A stretch of DNA of 64,000 nt from positions 744,001 through 808,000 of the forward strand of contig JAKLMB010000011.1 of assembly GCA_022813625.1 (NCBI GenBank). The letters run 5' to 3'. Positions 43,522 through 54,646 of this stretch are shown one piece after another (position 1 is the stretch's first letter; each line of letters opens with the position of its first letter). A program made the translations under genes and the position numbers. Source of the DNA: Aaosphaeria pasadenensis. Lineage: Eukaryota; Ascomycota; Dothideomycetes; Pleosporales. A model generated the notes under the pieces. That model did no database searches and was not told where the DNA came from. It worked only from the letters and a program-made list of their open reading frames with translations.

Positions 43522-45558
43522 ATGATGTCTGATGTGCAATACCTCACCGAAGATGAAGTAAAACAATTCGTTGACGACTTGGACCATAACAACGACCATA
43601 ACATCGACTACGCGGAACTTGAACGAAAGCTAGATGAGGTCCACGCTCAGATTGCACCCAAAGCACAACCACACCATCTCCACCATGAATCTCGACCGGA
43701 CGAAGCGCGACATGAATTCCTACGGAGTGTGATGGGAACGCGCAAGGATAGGATACCACGAGCGGAATTCGAAGAAATCGTCAAGAAATGGGACATCCCA
43801 TCGCTCAAGCAGGACCGAAAGGAAGCCGAGAAAGAAGATGACTATCTGAAAAAGATGTCAATATGGAGACGCATACGTGCTTATTGGGCCGTAAAAGGAC
43901 CAGAGATTATGTTCATGGCATTGGTGGTTTCCATGATGCTAGCTTTTGGCATCTGGCAACTAGTCAAGTATGTCACCTATGACCAGTATCGACCTGCTTT
44001 CGGCTGGGGCGTCGTGGTCTCGAAGACATCTGCTGGCGTGCTGTATCCCACGTTCTTCTTCATCATTCTGTCCATGTCGAGATGGTTCTCGACCTGGCTT
44101 CGGCGGTTCCAGCACATCTCACGCTTCATCAATTGGGATCTCTCCCAATCGTTTCACATTAAGATGTCATGTGTAGGACTGTTCTTTGCAACTCTCCATG
44201 CCATCGGACACTTGACTGGTTCTTTCGTCTTTGGAAGTAAGGCGAGTCGGCAACAGAATGTGGCTGCGGTCATTGGACAAGATGCAGTTCCGAAGTCCTA
44301 CCACGATTACGTTAAATCAACACCGGGCTGGACCGGATTGACAGCGATTGGGTGTTTCTACCTCCTCGCTGCGATGAGCATGCCTCAGATACGGAAGTGG
44401 AGCTACGAGGTCTTCCAACTATGCCATCTCCTCATGTTCCCTATCATCGGGCTCTTGATAGCTCACGGAACCGCAGGGCTCCTCCAATGGCCTATGTTTG
44501 GTTACTGGCTGGCTTTCCCTACTCTCCTGGTTTTGGTGGAGCGGACATGGCGCATCGTCCTATCGTTCTGGCATATGCCCGTCGACCTCGAAGTACTCGA
44601 CGAAGAGACAGTAGCTATCACCGCTCAGGTCCCAAAACACAGACTTTGGGACTACAAAGCCGGCCAATACGTCTTCGTCCAGGTCCCGCAAATATCATTC
44701 TTCCAATGGCACCCTTTCACAGTGTCGACATGCACAGGCAATACCATGCAAGTGCACATCAAAGCCGACGGGGACTGGACCAACGCCCTCCACGGACTAG
44801 CAAAACGGGGCGAGCGAACGACCATCAAGATCGGGCTTGACGGACCCTTTGGCGCACCCGCGCAGCGCTTCTACGACTTCGAATACAGCATGGTATTCGG
44901 CGCCGGGATCGGCGTGACGCCCTTCTCGGGAATCCTCACCGACCTCCAGCAGCACGAGCTCGAGCGGACGATGTCAGGCGAGAACAGCGACTCGACGCAG
45001 AACGAGTCGCCATACCAAGACCACCGACGCATCGACTTCCACTGGATGGTGCGCGACAAGAACAACCTTCTGTGGTTCTCCGACCTCCTGAACGAAGTAT
45101 CCCGCGCCAACGACCTGGATAAATCGCACCTCGACATCCGCATCCAGACATACGTGACACAGAGGCGCAACGAGATTTCGACGCACGTATTCCGATGGCT
45201 ATTGGAGAAGCATAGAACGGACGGCCATCCGCAGTCACCGCTCACCGGGTTGATCAACCCGACTCATTTCGGTCGACCGGATCTGGAGGCTATCATGGAG
45301 GAGCACTACCAAGATATGTGCAAGGAGCTTGCGCAGAGGCGTGGCTTGGAGAAGAACAACAACAATGCGAGAAGTAGGAGGACGTCGCTGGGTCGGAGGG
45401 CGTCGTCAGTCGACGATGAGATCAAAGTGGGCATTTTCTTCTGCGGACCTCCCGTCATCGGGCTGCAGCTTGCGGATCGATGTCAGGCCATGACTGCGCG
45501 CGGACGCAACGAAGGGAGGAAAGTAGAGTATCATTTCATGATGGAAGTTTTCGGTTAG
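43522..45558 (+). CDS. noxC: EF-hand NADPH oxidase (NoxC/NOX5-like)
   Basis: 678 aa from the first ATG. An EF-hand loop DHNNDHNIDYAE (residues 21-32) carries canonical Ca-binding positions. The ferric-reductase core has about six membrane spans, with haem-ligand His candidates in FHIKMSCVGLFFATLHAIGH and FQLCHLLMF...AHG. FAD binding is at WHPFTVSTC. NADPH binding is at FGAGIGVTPFSGIL and FFCGPPVIG, and the protein ends FMMEVFG as NOX proteins do. It should pass electrons from NADPH to oxygen to make superoxide under calcium control. The true N-terminus is uncertain: the frame runs eight codons further upstream to a GTG at 43498, with possible splice acceptors nearby. An SH3 gene converges on its 3' end. 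Confidence 0.93.
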   Translation: MMSDVQYLTEDEVKQFVDDLDHNNDHNIDYAELERKLDEVHAQIAPKAQPHHLHHESRPDEARHEFLRSVMGTRKDRIPRAEFEEIVKKWDIPSLKQDRKEAEKEDDYLKKMSIWRRIRAYWAVKGPEIMFMALVVSMMLAFGIWQLVKYVTYDQYRPAFGWGVVVSKTSAGVLYPTFFFIILSMSRWFSTWLRRFQHISRFINWDLSQSFHIKMSCVGLFFATLHAIGHLTGSFVFGSKASRQQNVAAVIGQDAVPKSYHDYVKSTPGWTGLTAIGCFYLLAAMSMPQIRKWSYEVFQLCHLLMFPIIGLLIAHGTAGLLQWPMFGYWLAFPTLLVLVERTWRIVLSFWHMPVDLEVLDEETVAITAQVPKHRLWDYKAGQYVFVQVPQISFFQWHPFTVSTCTGNTMQVHIKADGDWTNALHGLAKRGERTTIKIGLDGPFGAPAQRFYDFEYSMVFGAGIGVTPFSGILTDLQQHELERTMSGENSDSTQNESPYQDHRRIDFHWMVRDKNNLLWFSDLLNEVSRANDLDKSHLDIRIQTYVTQRRNEISTHVFRWLLEKHRTDGHPQSPLTGLINPTHFGRPDLEAIMEEHYQDMCKELAQRRGLEKNNNNARSRRTSLGRRASSVDDEIKVGIFFCGPPVIGLQLADRCQAMTARGRNEGRKVEYHFMMEVFG

Positions 45559-45713
45559 ATGTAGTTTCTGTAGCATACTTAATCATTTCATTTCGCATCC
45601 GCCCATACATACATCCAATTTCGTTCCCTAGAAGCCCAAGCTCATATACTCATTGCACGTAAATCTTCAACCCATCCATTCAATCATTCAATCAAATAAT
45701 CCCAACGACCTCC

Positions 45714-45977
45714 TCACCCCACACTAACCCGCCACTCCACAACCACATCATTCCCCTCCTCCCCCAGATCCTCCGTATACGTGACAGGGAACCACCCACG
45801 CTTCCACCCGCCGACGTGCCTGCCCAGCATCCACCCCGCCTCGTTGATCTCCTGCACTTCGAGTACGTCGCCCACTTTCAGCGCTAGCTCGGAGTCTTGC
45901 TCCGGGATGAAGTCGTAGATTACTTTGACGCGGACTGGTGATGTGGCTGAGGGGCGGATGATGGGGTGGTTGGCCAT
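45714..45977 (-). CDS. Stand-alone SH3-domain protein
   Basis: Single exon, 87 aa from the ATG at 45977 (an in-frame non-ATG extension upstream is ignored). Nearly the whole protein is one SH3 domain: VKVIYDFIPEQDSELALKVGD (ALYDY-like start), then VLEVQEINEAGWMLGRHVGG and KRGWFPVTYTEDL, with the conserved Trp and Pro of the ligand groove. There is no other domain, so it can only be an adaptor or competitor for Pro-rich ligands. Its stop lies 156 bp from the stop of the NADPH oxidase gene on the other strand. Confidence 0.85.
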   Translation of the reverse strand: MANHPIIRPSATSPVRVKVIYDFIPEQDSELALKVGDVLEVQEINEAGWMLGRHVGGWKRGWFPVTYTEDLGEEGNDVVVEWRVSVG

Positions 45978-47077
45978 TGGGTGTATGGTTGTGTGTGGGG
46001 TGATGGGGTAGCTGATGTGAGTTGTGGGGGAGTGCGGATGACTGATGGCTAGGAAGTACAATCCCCGGATGTTGATGGTCTGGCGGGTTTAAGTAGATGG
46101 TTGGTTTTAGAGGTGATCCTGATGATCCTGTGGCTTTGGAACCGCAGTGACTTTTATGTGTTCTTCAAGTGCTGTTAACCCGGGGACGTAGTCCTGGTGT
46201 AAGAGTGGTGGTGAGGCTGACAGTTACGGAGTAATGCTTAACGGCAGGGATACGGACTAATCTGGATTAGGAAACTGAGGTCTGCAATCCGTGCCGTGAG
46301 GTGTTTCCATTGGAATTGTAAATGTACGATGTGCGTAGTTGTTCATATGCTTAATGGCATATTTTGTTCATTTAGAAATTCCATTTAATGGGTCGCCAGT
46401 TTTTGGAACGTTGTGGGGCACTGGTGATCTACACTACAATGAGGTATAGCGGTGGGATTGTTATAGGCCACTGATTAAGGTACAAACATCCACAATTGCA
46501 AAATAGCGAACATTTTTGGGCGAGAAATGCATAAATACTACTACAGTATTACAAGCAAATATCCACGTAGGCAGAGGAATCAAAAGGTAGTAATAATCAG
46601 GCGCTCGATAGGTCTATGGGATTATAGTAAGATATCTAGGAAAGCTTCAATTCCTGCCTTGCTCGTGCCCATTCAAATTCCAGTTTCAAGGGTACAGCAT
46701 GTGAATAGAGAAGTAGTTGTTTGCCGAAAACACCAGAAATTTGGTTAGAAGGGTAACAGTAGCGTCCTCGGGTCCCTTCAAAAAAAAAGAATTGTCATTG
46801 GAAGATTATTCAAACCCATCTAGTCAGGTAATTTGAACGGTTTGCCCAGAGCCCTGGAACGATATTCAATTGGTTTCAAGGGTTGTAGAGGATGGAAAAT
46901 GAGAATGATAACTGCCAACAAAGGCCTTTCCTACCTCGATGATTGAATTGAGACAGTTGACCTACGACGTACTTTCCCTTTCCTATAAGATCCACCCAGG
47001 CGGCGATTACAATGTGCTGTTTCTGCTCGCGATCTTTACTGATAAACCTTCAGTTCAGTCTCATCTCTATGTCAACA
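45978..47077. other. Intergenic region
   Basis: 1.1 kb, AT-rich, without a supportable gene. One copy of the 9-mer TACGGAGTA is at 46225. Confidence 0.55.
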
Positions 47078-49146
47078 ATGGCGACTACGGTGACTACGGC
47101 TTTGGAGAAAGCCATGCTTGAGCCTATCGAAATAGCTGCAGGGACACTACGTGAAGGTTCACAGAACGGAAAGCTAGCAACTACTACGGAACTCTCAGAC
47201 AGGACAGGCAGCGAGGGGCAATCATCCCTTCAGAAGCCTAGTGATGTCGAGTCTATCGATCCTAACCAACCCACTGGTCTTCTGAAAATGGAGGCAATCA
47301 CTGTCGTTTGGACTAAGGAATGGCTGATAGCTGCTTACGTCCTGTATGTTTGTTGATGCATTCTTAGGAGTCTCTTTATTGAAACTCGCATACAGAATGT
47401 GGCTCATATCCTTTACAAATTCTCTACAGCAGCAGGCAAACTATTCCTGGACCCCATACGTTACTAGCGAGTTCTTGCTTCATGGCTTGACCGGCATAAC
47501 AGGTATTGTGGCTGGTCTGGTCGGTGGAGTTTCGAAACTCCCTCTTGCAAAGTTCCTCGATATTGTTGGCAGACCGCAAGGACTTCTGCTGTGCTTGGTT
47601 TGCATTGTTTTGTGTAAGCTTAGATCATCCTGCCACACTTTCCATATCCCTAACTTTGTTAAGCATTGATACTCATAGCTATGAGCAAGAACATGCGAAC
47701 CTACGCTGCAGCCCAGGTGTTCTACTGGGCTGGTATGAATGGCGTTGATTACGTGCTCGACGTTTTCGTCGCGGATACCTCGAAAATGAAGAATCGAGCT
47801 ATTTTGTGGGCTTTCAATAGCACGCCGTACATATGCAACACGTTCGCTGGTCCAGAATTGGGCCAAAAGCTTTTGGACAGCAGTACTTGGAGATGGGGTT
47901 ATGGTGCTTTTGCTATCGTCACCCCATTCATGTGCATTCCATTCTGGTCCATCTTTTAATGACGAGAAGGGCGAATACGCTTAAGGTCATCGTTCGACAG
48001 CCATCCGGCAGGACTATCCTGAAATCCATCAAGCATTGGTGTATCGAGTTTGATGGTAAATGGAACAGGTCTTCTTCTCGACTGCAGCTACTTATTGCTA
48101 AGTTATATGCAGTTACTGGTCTCCTCCTCATTTGTGGTGGTTTTTCGATCCTCCTGCTTCCATTCAGCTTGTCCGCATACCAGAAAGATGTTCGGGTATC
48201 GTCCTTGGTCATTTGCATGGTCGTGTTCGGTATCATCTGCCTGATACTGTTCGCCATCTGGGAGAAGTTCTTCGCACCTCGGACATTCTTCCCACTCTAT
48301 CTAATGAAGAATCCAGACGTGGTAGCTGCTTGTTTGCTCGGAGCGAATACATGGATTGCGTTCTAGTATGTCGAAATATTCAGCATGCTCCAAGGTTGTA
48401 TGCTTACGCCATTTAGTTCGTACAAGATGTACTACAGTTCATATCTCCAAGTTGTCTTCCAGCTATCTGTCGCGAAGGCTGGATGTATCACGAACGTCTT
48501 TAATATTGTTTCTTGCGCCTGGGGTGCCATCATCACATTGTGGGCTTTCATTTACTCTGAGAATTTCAATCACATACTGACAAGTCTCAGTGCATTCAAA
48601 TATTCGGATAGGTTCAAATGGGGCGCAGTTATCGGAATGCCCCTCCAGATTCTCATGACTGGGCTCCTGATCCTATTCCGACAACCAAATACCACAACTG
48701 GCCTTTTAGTCATGATTGAAGTCATCGGATCGATATCGAGCGGCACGCTCATGATGGTTGAATAGCTTTCCGTCATGTCGGCCGTTCCGCACGAAAATAT
48801 TGCTGTCGGTCTTGCAATCCTTTCAATGATTACATCAATTGGAGGATCGATTGGACAGGCGATATCTGCTGCCATTTGGACGCAAGTCGTACAGAAGAAG
48901 ATGTACGAATACATGCCAGATGATATGGGAGATCAGACACCGTTGATATATGGTAGTCTCCCAAATCAACTTGCACTCTCATGGGACTCGCCCGCAAGGC
49001 AGGCCGTAGTGAGAGCATACGGAGATGCACAGAGAATCATGGTCATTGTGGGAACTTGTGTTCTTGTTCCATGTCTTCTCTGGGTATACATGCTCAAGAA
49101 CTATTCACTTTCCGAACACAAGGACAGAAAGGGGATTTTGATGTAG
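47078..49146 (+). pseudogene. Siderophore-iron MFS transporter, disrupted
   Basis: Recognisable exons are 47078-47343, 47396-47613, 47679 to about 47959, on to 48055, 48113-48365 and 48417-49146, all with good splice signals. The product matches Arn/Sit/Mir siderophore transporters: a charged N-terminus, AAYVL and SLQQQANYSWTPYVTSEF, AGMNGVDYVLDVFVADTS, FNSTPYICNTFAGP and a C-terminal SPARQAVVRAYGDAQRIM. Two lesions break it. Near 47950-47957 the frame shifts by one base in a T run (TCCATCTTTTAATG), giving a stop after FWSIF. At 48763-48765 a TAG stands where the family has a Gln codon. The rest of the sequence is well kept, so loss is recent, or one lesion is an assembly error. No rescuing intron could be found for either site. 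Confidence 0.85.
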
Positions 49147-49591
49147 ACGATCAGTGTAGTGCAACATCAAGTTGTGTGTAGCACAAAATCACGGACGAAG
49201 TGATGAAATGAAGCAGATTTGACGTTCCTGACAACAATGGAATCTCTTCATCGTACGAGTAGATTATTTGGGGTAATTATCCATTGATGTCTTACTTTGA
49301 GCCTTACTTCTCAGGTTTTGCCTAGTATACAGTGCACCTCGGGATGTAATCCTGGTCAAGTGAGAGACCAATAGACTATAGCTATTAAAACACGCTGGGT
49401 ACAGCCACGGGTTGCCTTGCCTCTGCCTAAATCATGCCATGCACAGCCGCATTCCATCATGAGGCAGGACACCTGAAGGATTGGCACCGGTGAGACCTAG
49501 TCGCAGCGAAACTACAAAGTGTCCAACTCATCTGCATTTGCTATTCTGCCCTTCCACTACCTAAATTCCCGAGAATTATTCTATTGACATT
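49147..49591. other. Intergenic region
   Basis: No gene seen between the broken transporter and the next membrane protein. Confidence 0.6.
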
Positions 49592-50434
49592 ATGAAGTGC
49601 CTGACGAGCGCGCAAGGTGTCGTCGAATGCTATTGCGAGACTTTGACTACGAGTGACAGCAAATCAGATGCAACCGGCTTCTGGCTCACAGTTGCCATCT
49701 TGATCCTTACCTTCGCCATCGAATGGAGCGCATTTGCGAGCGAAAAGACCAAGACTGCGAAGCCCGAAGAGTCTACGACGACTCCAACACCAGACAATAG
49801 CGACGTCCCTGCAGCAGAATCTCAGCCAACCCAAGATACACCACAGTCTACATCGAACGACGAATGGCTATCGTCGTTTAATTGGAACGTATCGCCCCAT
49901 CAGCGCGCAACACGATTCGTGCTTGCCAGCTTCCTCATGATACCATGCCTCATCGCGTTTGTATACCGCATCAAAGGAGCGACAAACGGACTTCAAGCGA
50001 CACTATGCGATGAGATCGATCCGCCCAACTGGGCTCTCCTCGTCATATTCAGCATCCTGCCGTTCGCATGCAGCGTCACGGCGTGGCTGCGCACACTCGT
50101 CGATTGCATCCTTTCGCGCTGGAACCGTAATCTGAACTACTGGTGGCCGTGTCTTCTACCGGTCGCCGCCGCCTTGTTTGGTACTTTCATGGTTATCGGC
50201 ACGTTGTTCGTATTGGTTCGCGGGTGCGTCCTGATCTTGATGGGACGCTCGGAGTCGGCTTTCGACTTTGAGTCACAGTCGTCACCACCAGAGAGCGTGG
50301 AGTTGTCGGCTGTCTCCAGCGAGGTACCTGACGAGGAAAGAGGCCTTATGCATGATGTTGATGCTGGTGCAACTGACGACGATGCTACGGTATATAGTCC
50401 ACGGAGCTCAGTGGAGGAGGAGAAGCGCAGTTGA
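49592..50434 (+). CDS. Uncharacterised four-span membrane protein
   Basis: Single exon, 280 aa. Four hydrophobic segments are visible at about residues 29-48 (FWLTVAILILTFAIEW), 108-125 (VLASFLMIPCLIAFVY), 146-166 and 185-215. A hydrophilic Thr/Ser/Pro-rich loop lies between the first two. The N-terminus contains three Cys within 15 residues and the C-terminal 50 residues are acidic and Ser-rich, probably cytoplasmic. I recognise no family. Confidence 0.75.
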   Translation: MKCLTSAQGVVECYCETLTTSDSKSDATGFWLTVAILILTFAIEWSAFASEKTKTAKPEESTTTPTPDNSDVPAAESQPTQDTPQSTSNDEWLSSFNWNVSPHQRATRFVLASFLMIPCLIAFVYRIKGATNGLQATLCDEIDPPNWALLVIFSILPFACSVTAWLRTLVDCILSRWNRNLNYWWPCLLPVAAALFGTFMVIGTLFVLVRGCVLILMGRSESAFDFESQSSPPESVELSAVSSEVPDEERGLMHDVDAGATDDDATVYSPRSSVEEEKRS

Positions 50435-51125
50435 AGGAGGTACTATAGATTCTTGATGTTGTCCATTGGTTTCCATGTTCATACAGCGGTGGTGTTTCCA
50501 ATCCAGGGATGTTGTTAGATAGCCGTGGAACGGTGACAGTAGAAATATCAATCAGGCAGTGGTAATCGACCTCCTCGCATGCAGTCCAGAATCCATGCTT
50601 CCTGATCGGGATGTTGCTGCTCCCTACCTTGATGATGAAGGTGATTGGTACCAACATTGAAATGTCGTCAACTCGGTTAGCATGTAACTCAACCTCATTC
50701 GGCGACTTCGGTGTCCCATCACAACCCTCATTCGGCGACTTCGGTGTTTGGTCACAATCCCATTCACTGCGCCGTTACACATGTGTGATCATGTTGAAAT
50801 ACCTTAAATACGACGTTGTACCTCCCAAAGCCGAACATACCCGTCACCGTTGCAATACCCCTCTCGAACCTTGATTCGACAATCGGTGTAGACAAGAGGG
50901 GAAAGGGACAACACTCTCCAGGGCATCTGAAGACTGTAAAAAGGGAGCGCGTTGCACCTCCGCACTTGACATCATAAGAGAAACTTCGACGACTCCTCGA
51001 AGGTATTTGTAGTTTCTGTTGCTCGTTTAAACCTGCAACCCCCACTTCCCTCCACACCGGCCGTATCGCCAAATCCTGACACTCGTCAATCACGCCATCG
51101 CCCCAGCACAAGCAGCGTCGACAAT
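50435..51125. other. Intergenic region with a short tandem repeat
   Basis: No supported gene; contains the repeat at 50693-50747 and the leader of the sulfite-oxidase-family gene. Confidence 0.55.
50693..50747 (+). repeat. Two-copy repeat, 33-bp period
   Basis: CCTCATTCGGCGACTTCGGT occurs at 50693 and again at 50726. The flanking bases of the unit are partly conserved. Confidence 0.9.
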
Positions 51126-52397
51126 ATGGTCCAGGTACGCCTATACAATTATCCCAATCTGGGTAAATCAAAATACTGGGGCCCTGCGCTGACGTCATTG
51201 GTCGGATTTTTTTTAGCTGGACTATTCTGTAAAAAATCCGCTGAATAGAGAGCCAGATCTCGAGAAGCTGGTCTCAAGGTACGTGGAATGGATGAAACCC
51301 CTGATGTATATCTATGAGAGCAAAGCTGAGATTAGTTATAAAGTTTCATTACTACGTCAGGGGGATATGATCGCAATCATGGACCCATACCACACCTTGA
51401 CGCCGCTACCCATCGTGTCGACGTCTATGGGCTTGTTAAAACCGACCTATCCTTATCAATCGATGACTTGAAATCTCTACCACAGCATTCCGTCATATGT
51501 GCTCTCCAATGTGCAGGAAATCGTCGGCACACCATGCGTGTGAAGCTGAAAGAAGTCAACGGCATCGACTGGTTCGACGGCGCCGTTATGAATTGTAAAT
51601 GGAGGGGGCCTCTGCTCAAAGACGTCTTGGAGCTGGCCAGAATTGACATTAAGAAGGACAAGTGGAAAGACGCCCACGTCGCCTTTGCGTGTTTTCAGAC
51701 CCCCTGTCAGGACGATGAGTATTATGGCGCTTCGATCCCCCTCGAGCGAGCAATGGACCCGGACAGCAGCATTCTGGTAGCGCTCGAGATGAACGGAAAG
51801 CCGCTTCCGCCAAACCATGGTGCGCCCGTCCGTATTGTGACACCAGGAATTGCTGGGGCGAGATCCGTCAAATGGCTCGATCGTATCACGGTTCAGATGA
51901 GTGAGAGTTCGAATTACTACCAGCAACACGATTACAAGATTCTGCCCCCTGAGGCGGATTGTAAAGAGAAGGCACAGAGTTGGTGGGGAAAGGTACCAGC
52001 GATTCAGGATATGCCGGTCAATTCTGTGATAGCGGTGCCAAAGAAAGATTCGAAAGTCAAGTTGGACGAGAATGAATGCATCGAGGTCAAGGGTTATGCT
52101 TTGCCCTCAGGAGCTGAAGGGCCCATTGCAAAGGTCGAGGTTTCTGCCGATGGAGGGAACACCTGGACCAATGCCGAGCTGCTATCGTCCGACCCTTTGA
52201 ATGAGAAGGGCGCAGACTTGAAGTGGGCGTGGACTTTGTGGAGGGCAACTGTGAAGATTGAGAAGGGATGTGACAAGACCATCTTGAGTCGCGCTACCGA
52301 CGCTGGTGGAAATTCGCAGTGCGTGTGCCCGGAATGGAACTTTAGAGGCGTGGCCTATAATGGTTATGGAGAGGTCACTGGTGTCGAAGTTATCTGA
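51126..52397 (+). CDS. Sulfite oxidase family molybdenum-cofactor oxidoreductase
   Basis: Three exons, 51126-51134 (Met-Val-Gln), 51217-51278 and 51344-52397, giving 374 aa. The N-terminal block YDRNHGPIPHLDAATH, the molybdenum-ligand Cys in LQCAGNRR and the C-terminal dimerisation domain (VEVSADGGNTW, WAWTLWRATV) are those of eukaryotic sulfite oxidases. No cytochrome b5 domain, mitochondrial presequence or FAD domain is present, so the layout is like plant sulfite oxidase, not animal sulfite oxidase or nitrate reductase. No PTS1 is seen (it ends in GVEVI). Oxidation of sulfite to sulfate is the likely reaction. Intron 1 ends in a long T run before the acceptor. Confidence 0.9.
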
Positions 52398-52720
52398 TCG
52401 GCCGGCTTCACGAAGCAAGGCATTTTGATTTGACTCCGGTTGAGTCACGGCGTTTTGGTTAAGAACAATTGGCACACTAGATAGCACTGCCTATCGAGCC
52501 TAATATTAGGTACACAGCATGATTAATGATGATGGAATATTGTTATTGAGTCCTAAACAAAAGCGCCTTTGCTTCATACTACCAGAATAATAAATACCAA
52601 AAGACCATCCCATGTCAGCACCCATGACTCCGTGCAAATGCCCTTAGTCGCAGAAAAACACCAGCTACGCATATTGACATGATGGCCATGAATCATCCTT
52701 TTTTACAACATATGTACCAA
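52398..52720. other. Convergent intergenic region
   Basis: 3' flanks only; nothing else seen. Confidence 0.6.
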
Positions 52721-53301
52721 TCACAATCCCAGGCTCTTCCTAACATTCTGCCTCACGATTTGTTCGTAGTCAGACCTCCTCTCCCTCCACATCCTCGCCG
52801 CATCCACATTCGCGGGGCTCTCGTCGTTGGGCTCCGCCAGCATGCTCATGACGCTGATGAGAATCTTCTCCGTGCTCTGGATCGGCGACCAACGCTCGCT
52901 GGCCTGTTCGTACTGATGCGGGTCATCACCCGGGGGGTGCAAGATCGAAATGCAGACTCTCCCATCCGGATACACTATTCCAAACGTCAGTTTCCACATG
53001 CCCAAGAAGCGCAAAACCTAAACCATGAAGTAGTCCGCGCGCGGAAGTACGTACCGTTAGGATGCCACATCTCGGTCAAGAACTTCATCGTCGGCGGCGC
53101 GAGAGGGTAGTCCTTTGGGAACTTGAGTTCCGCGGGGAAGACGCCGCCCTCGAACGGTGTGCCTTCGGGTCCCTGGATCAAGGCTTCCCATAGAAACATG
53201 TCATCTTCCGTCACTGGGCCTGCAGTGATGCCCTCCGGTGGGTCGTTGGAGAGGCCGCGGTATTCTTTGAAGAGGCGCTTTGAGGCGCTGGAGGTCGCCA
53301 T
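52721..53301 (-). CDS. UBC7: Ubiquitin-conjugating enzyme E2 Ubc7 (UBE2G2-like)
   Basis: Two exons, 53301-53055 and 52974-52721, giving 166 aa, the standard length (yeast Ubc7 has 165). The E2 core shows WEALIQGPEGTPFEGGVF, the HPN motif (WHPN) before the intron and the active-site Cys in DGRVCISILHPPGDD. The acidic loop insertion after the Cys (PPGDDPHQYE) is specific to the Ubc7/Cdc34 group. It ends SLGL. Ubc7 acts with Cue1 and Hrd1 or Doa10 in ER-associated degradation. It has no membrane anchor. Confidence 0.96.
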
Positions 53302-54646
53302 TGGGGGCGTGGAGGTTGGTCGACTGAGTATGGGGAGAAGTGACAGTCGCGATGACGGGACACGAGGTTGTATAGATCTGGTGGGAATATAGCGAATGTT
53401 TAGGTGTTGTTTGAATGGATAGTAAGAGGGTTTGTTGGGGGTTCAGGTGAACGATCGGCGGAGCTGGACCGTCCCGCAGGACAACGTGGCAGGGCATGTC
53501 ATAGCTTAGCCTCTTGTCTAGTAACATAGAAGAGTAGTTTACAAATGCCTACAAAGAAATATATCAGCAGTACTCATGATTTTCAAATCAAAAATCTCAT
53601 TGTTCAGGGATTCAGTAAAAGTTAATTGCTTAGGTAGGTCATTTTACCATAAGTATATGTATTAGAGACGTCTACTAACTAAGTAATGTATCTAAATAGT
53701 TTAGACCTAGGTAGTTAAGATATCAGATCACTCTTTATTGATGGTGACTCTGTAAATCTACAAGATAATTACACGTAACATGACTATATGTTTCAATTAT
53801 CAGCTCAGTAAATTTTTTATATACTTGGTTCCGTGGCTGCTGTAATCTGATCCAATACTATTGCTGTTATGAATTTCTCCCTCAAAGCTATCAGTTTGCC
53901 AACCCGTCCTTCAGCTTGACCCAAGTGGTAAGCGTTTGTTATATCTAGAATTTTGCCTCTATGTAAATAGAGGCCTCCCTTTCTACAGAAGTCTTCGTTA
54001 CCGTACTTTTCGACCCAGTCGCTTCATTTTTCCGCCACAAGCCTTAGAGCCATGGTAGAACGGCAAGATGAGAACGGACATACGCAGGTGGTGAAAATTG
54101 CTACAATACAGCCATTGGACCATTCGTAGAAATCATCGACTGTATAATAAAGACAAGAAGGATTGAGCAAACTCCTGATAATGAACACCTGCAGTTCGTT
54201 CGCTTTTTGTGTTACGAGTCAGTATGAGCACTGAGATGCCAGCCATCAGAACCTAGACCTTGTCACAACACGTCATGATCATGTTGGCTCTGTCAATAGA
54301 GATAGCGACAAGACTACTATCCACTGTTTTTACGCCATTCATCGTTTAGTTGCATGATTCAAGTAGATATTGCTCGGAATTATACTAAGTCCGATTATGT
54401 CCGCTCAGAAGCCGCCTTTGATCAATCAACTAAAATTTGGTGCTGGAACGTAGTTACCACCTTTAGAGCAGATTAGGAAAGATTGGCCAATTGATCGTGG
54501 TCGATTGAATTATTTTGCAAAAAGATTTGCGCCGAAAGCTCTGCGCTGTTTGATCATCTCCTTTACGATAACCACTTAGATGACCAATTCTACCCTGACG
54601 GCGACACTACTCACACACAATAGATGGTAATACGACTTCGTTTCCC
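53302..54646. other. AT-rich gene-poor region
   Basis: 1.3 kb. The UBC7 promoter is at the left. The rest is AT-rich with no ORF worth calling. Confidence 0.6.

Noticed and set aside
47915..48010. Intron that would rescue the frameshift in the siderophore transporter
   Set aside because: The only candidate donor (GTCCAT) is poor and its splicing leaves the wrong phase before the PSGRT segment.
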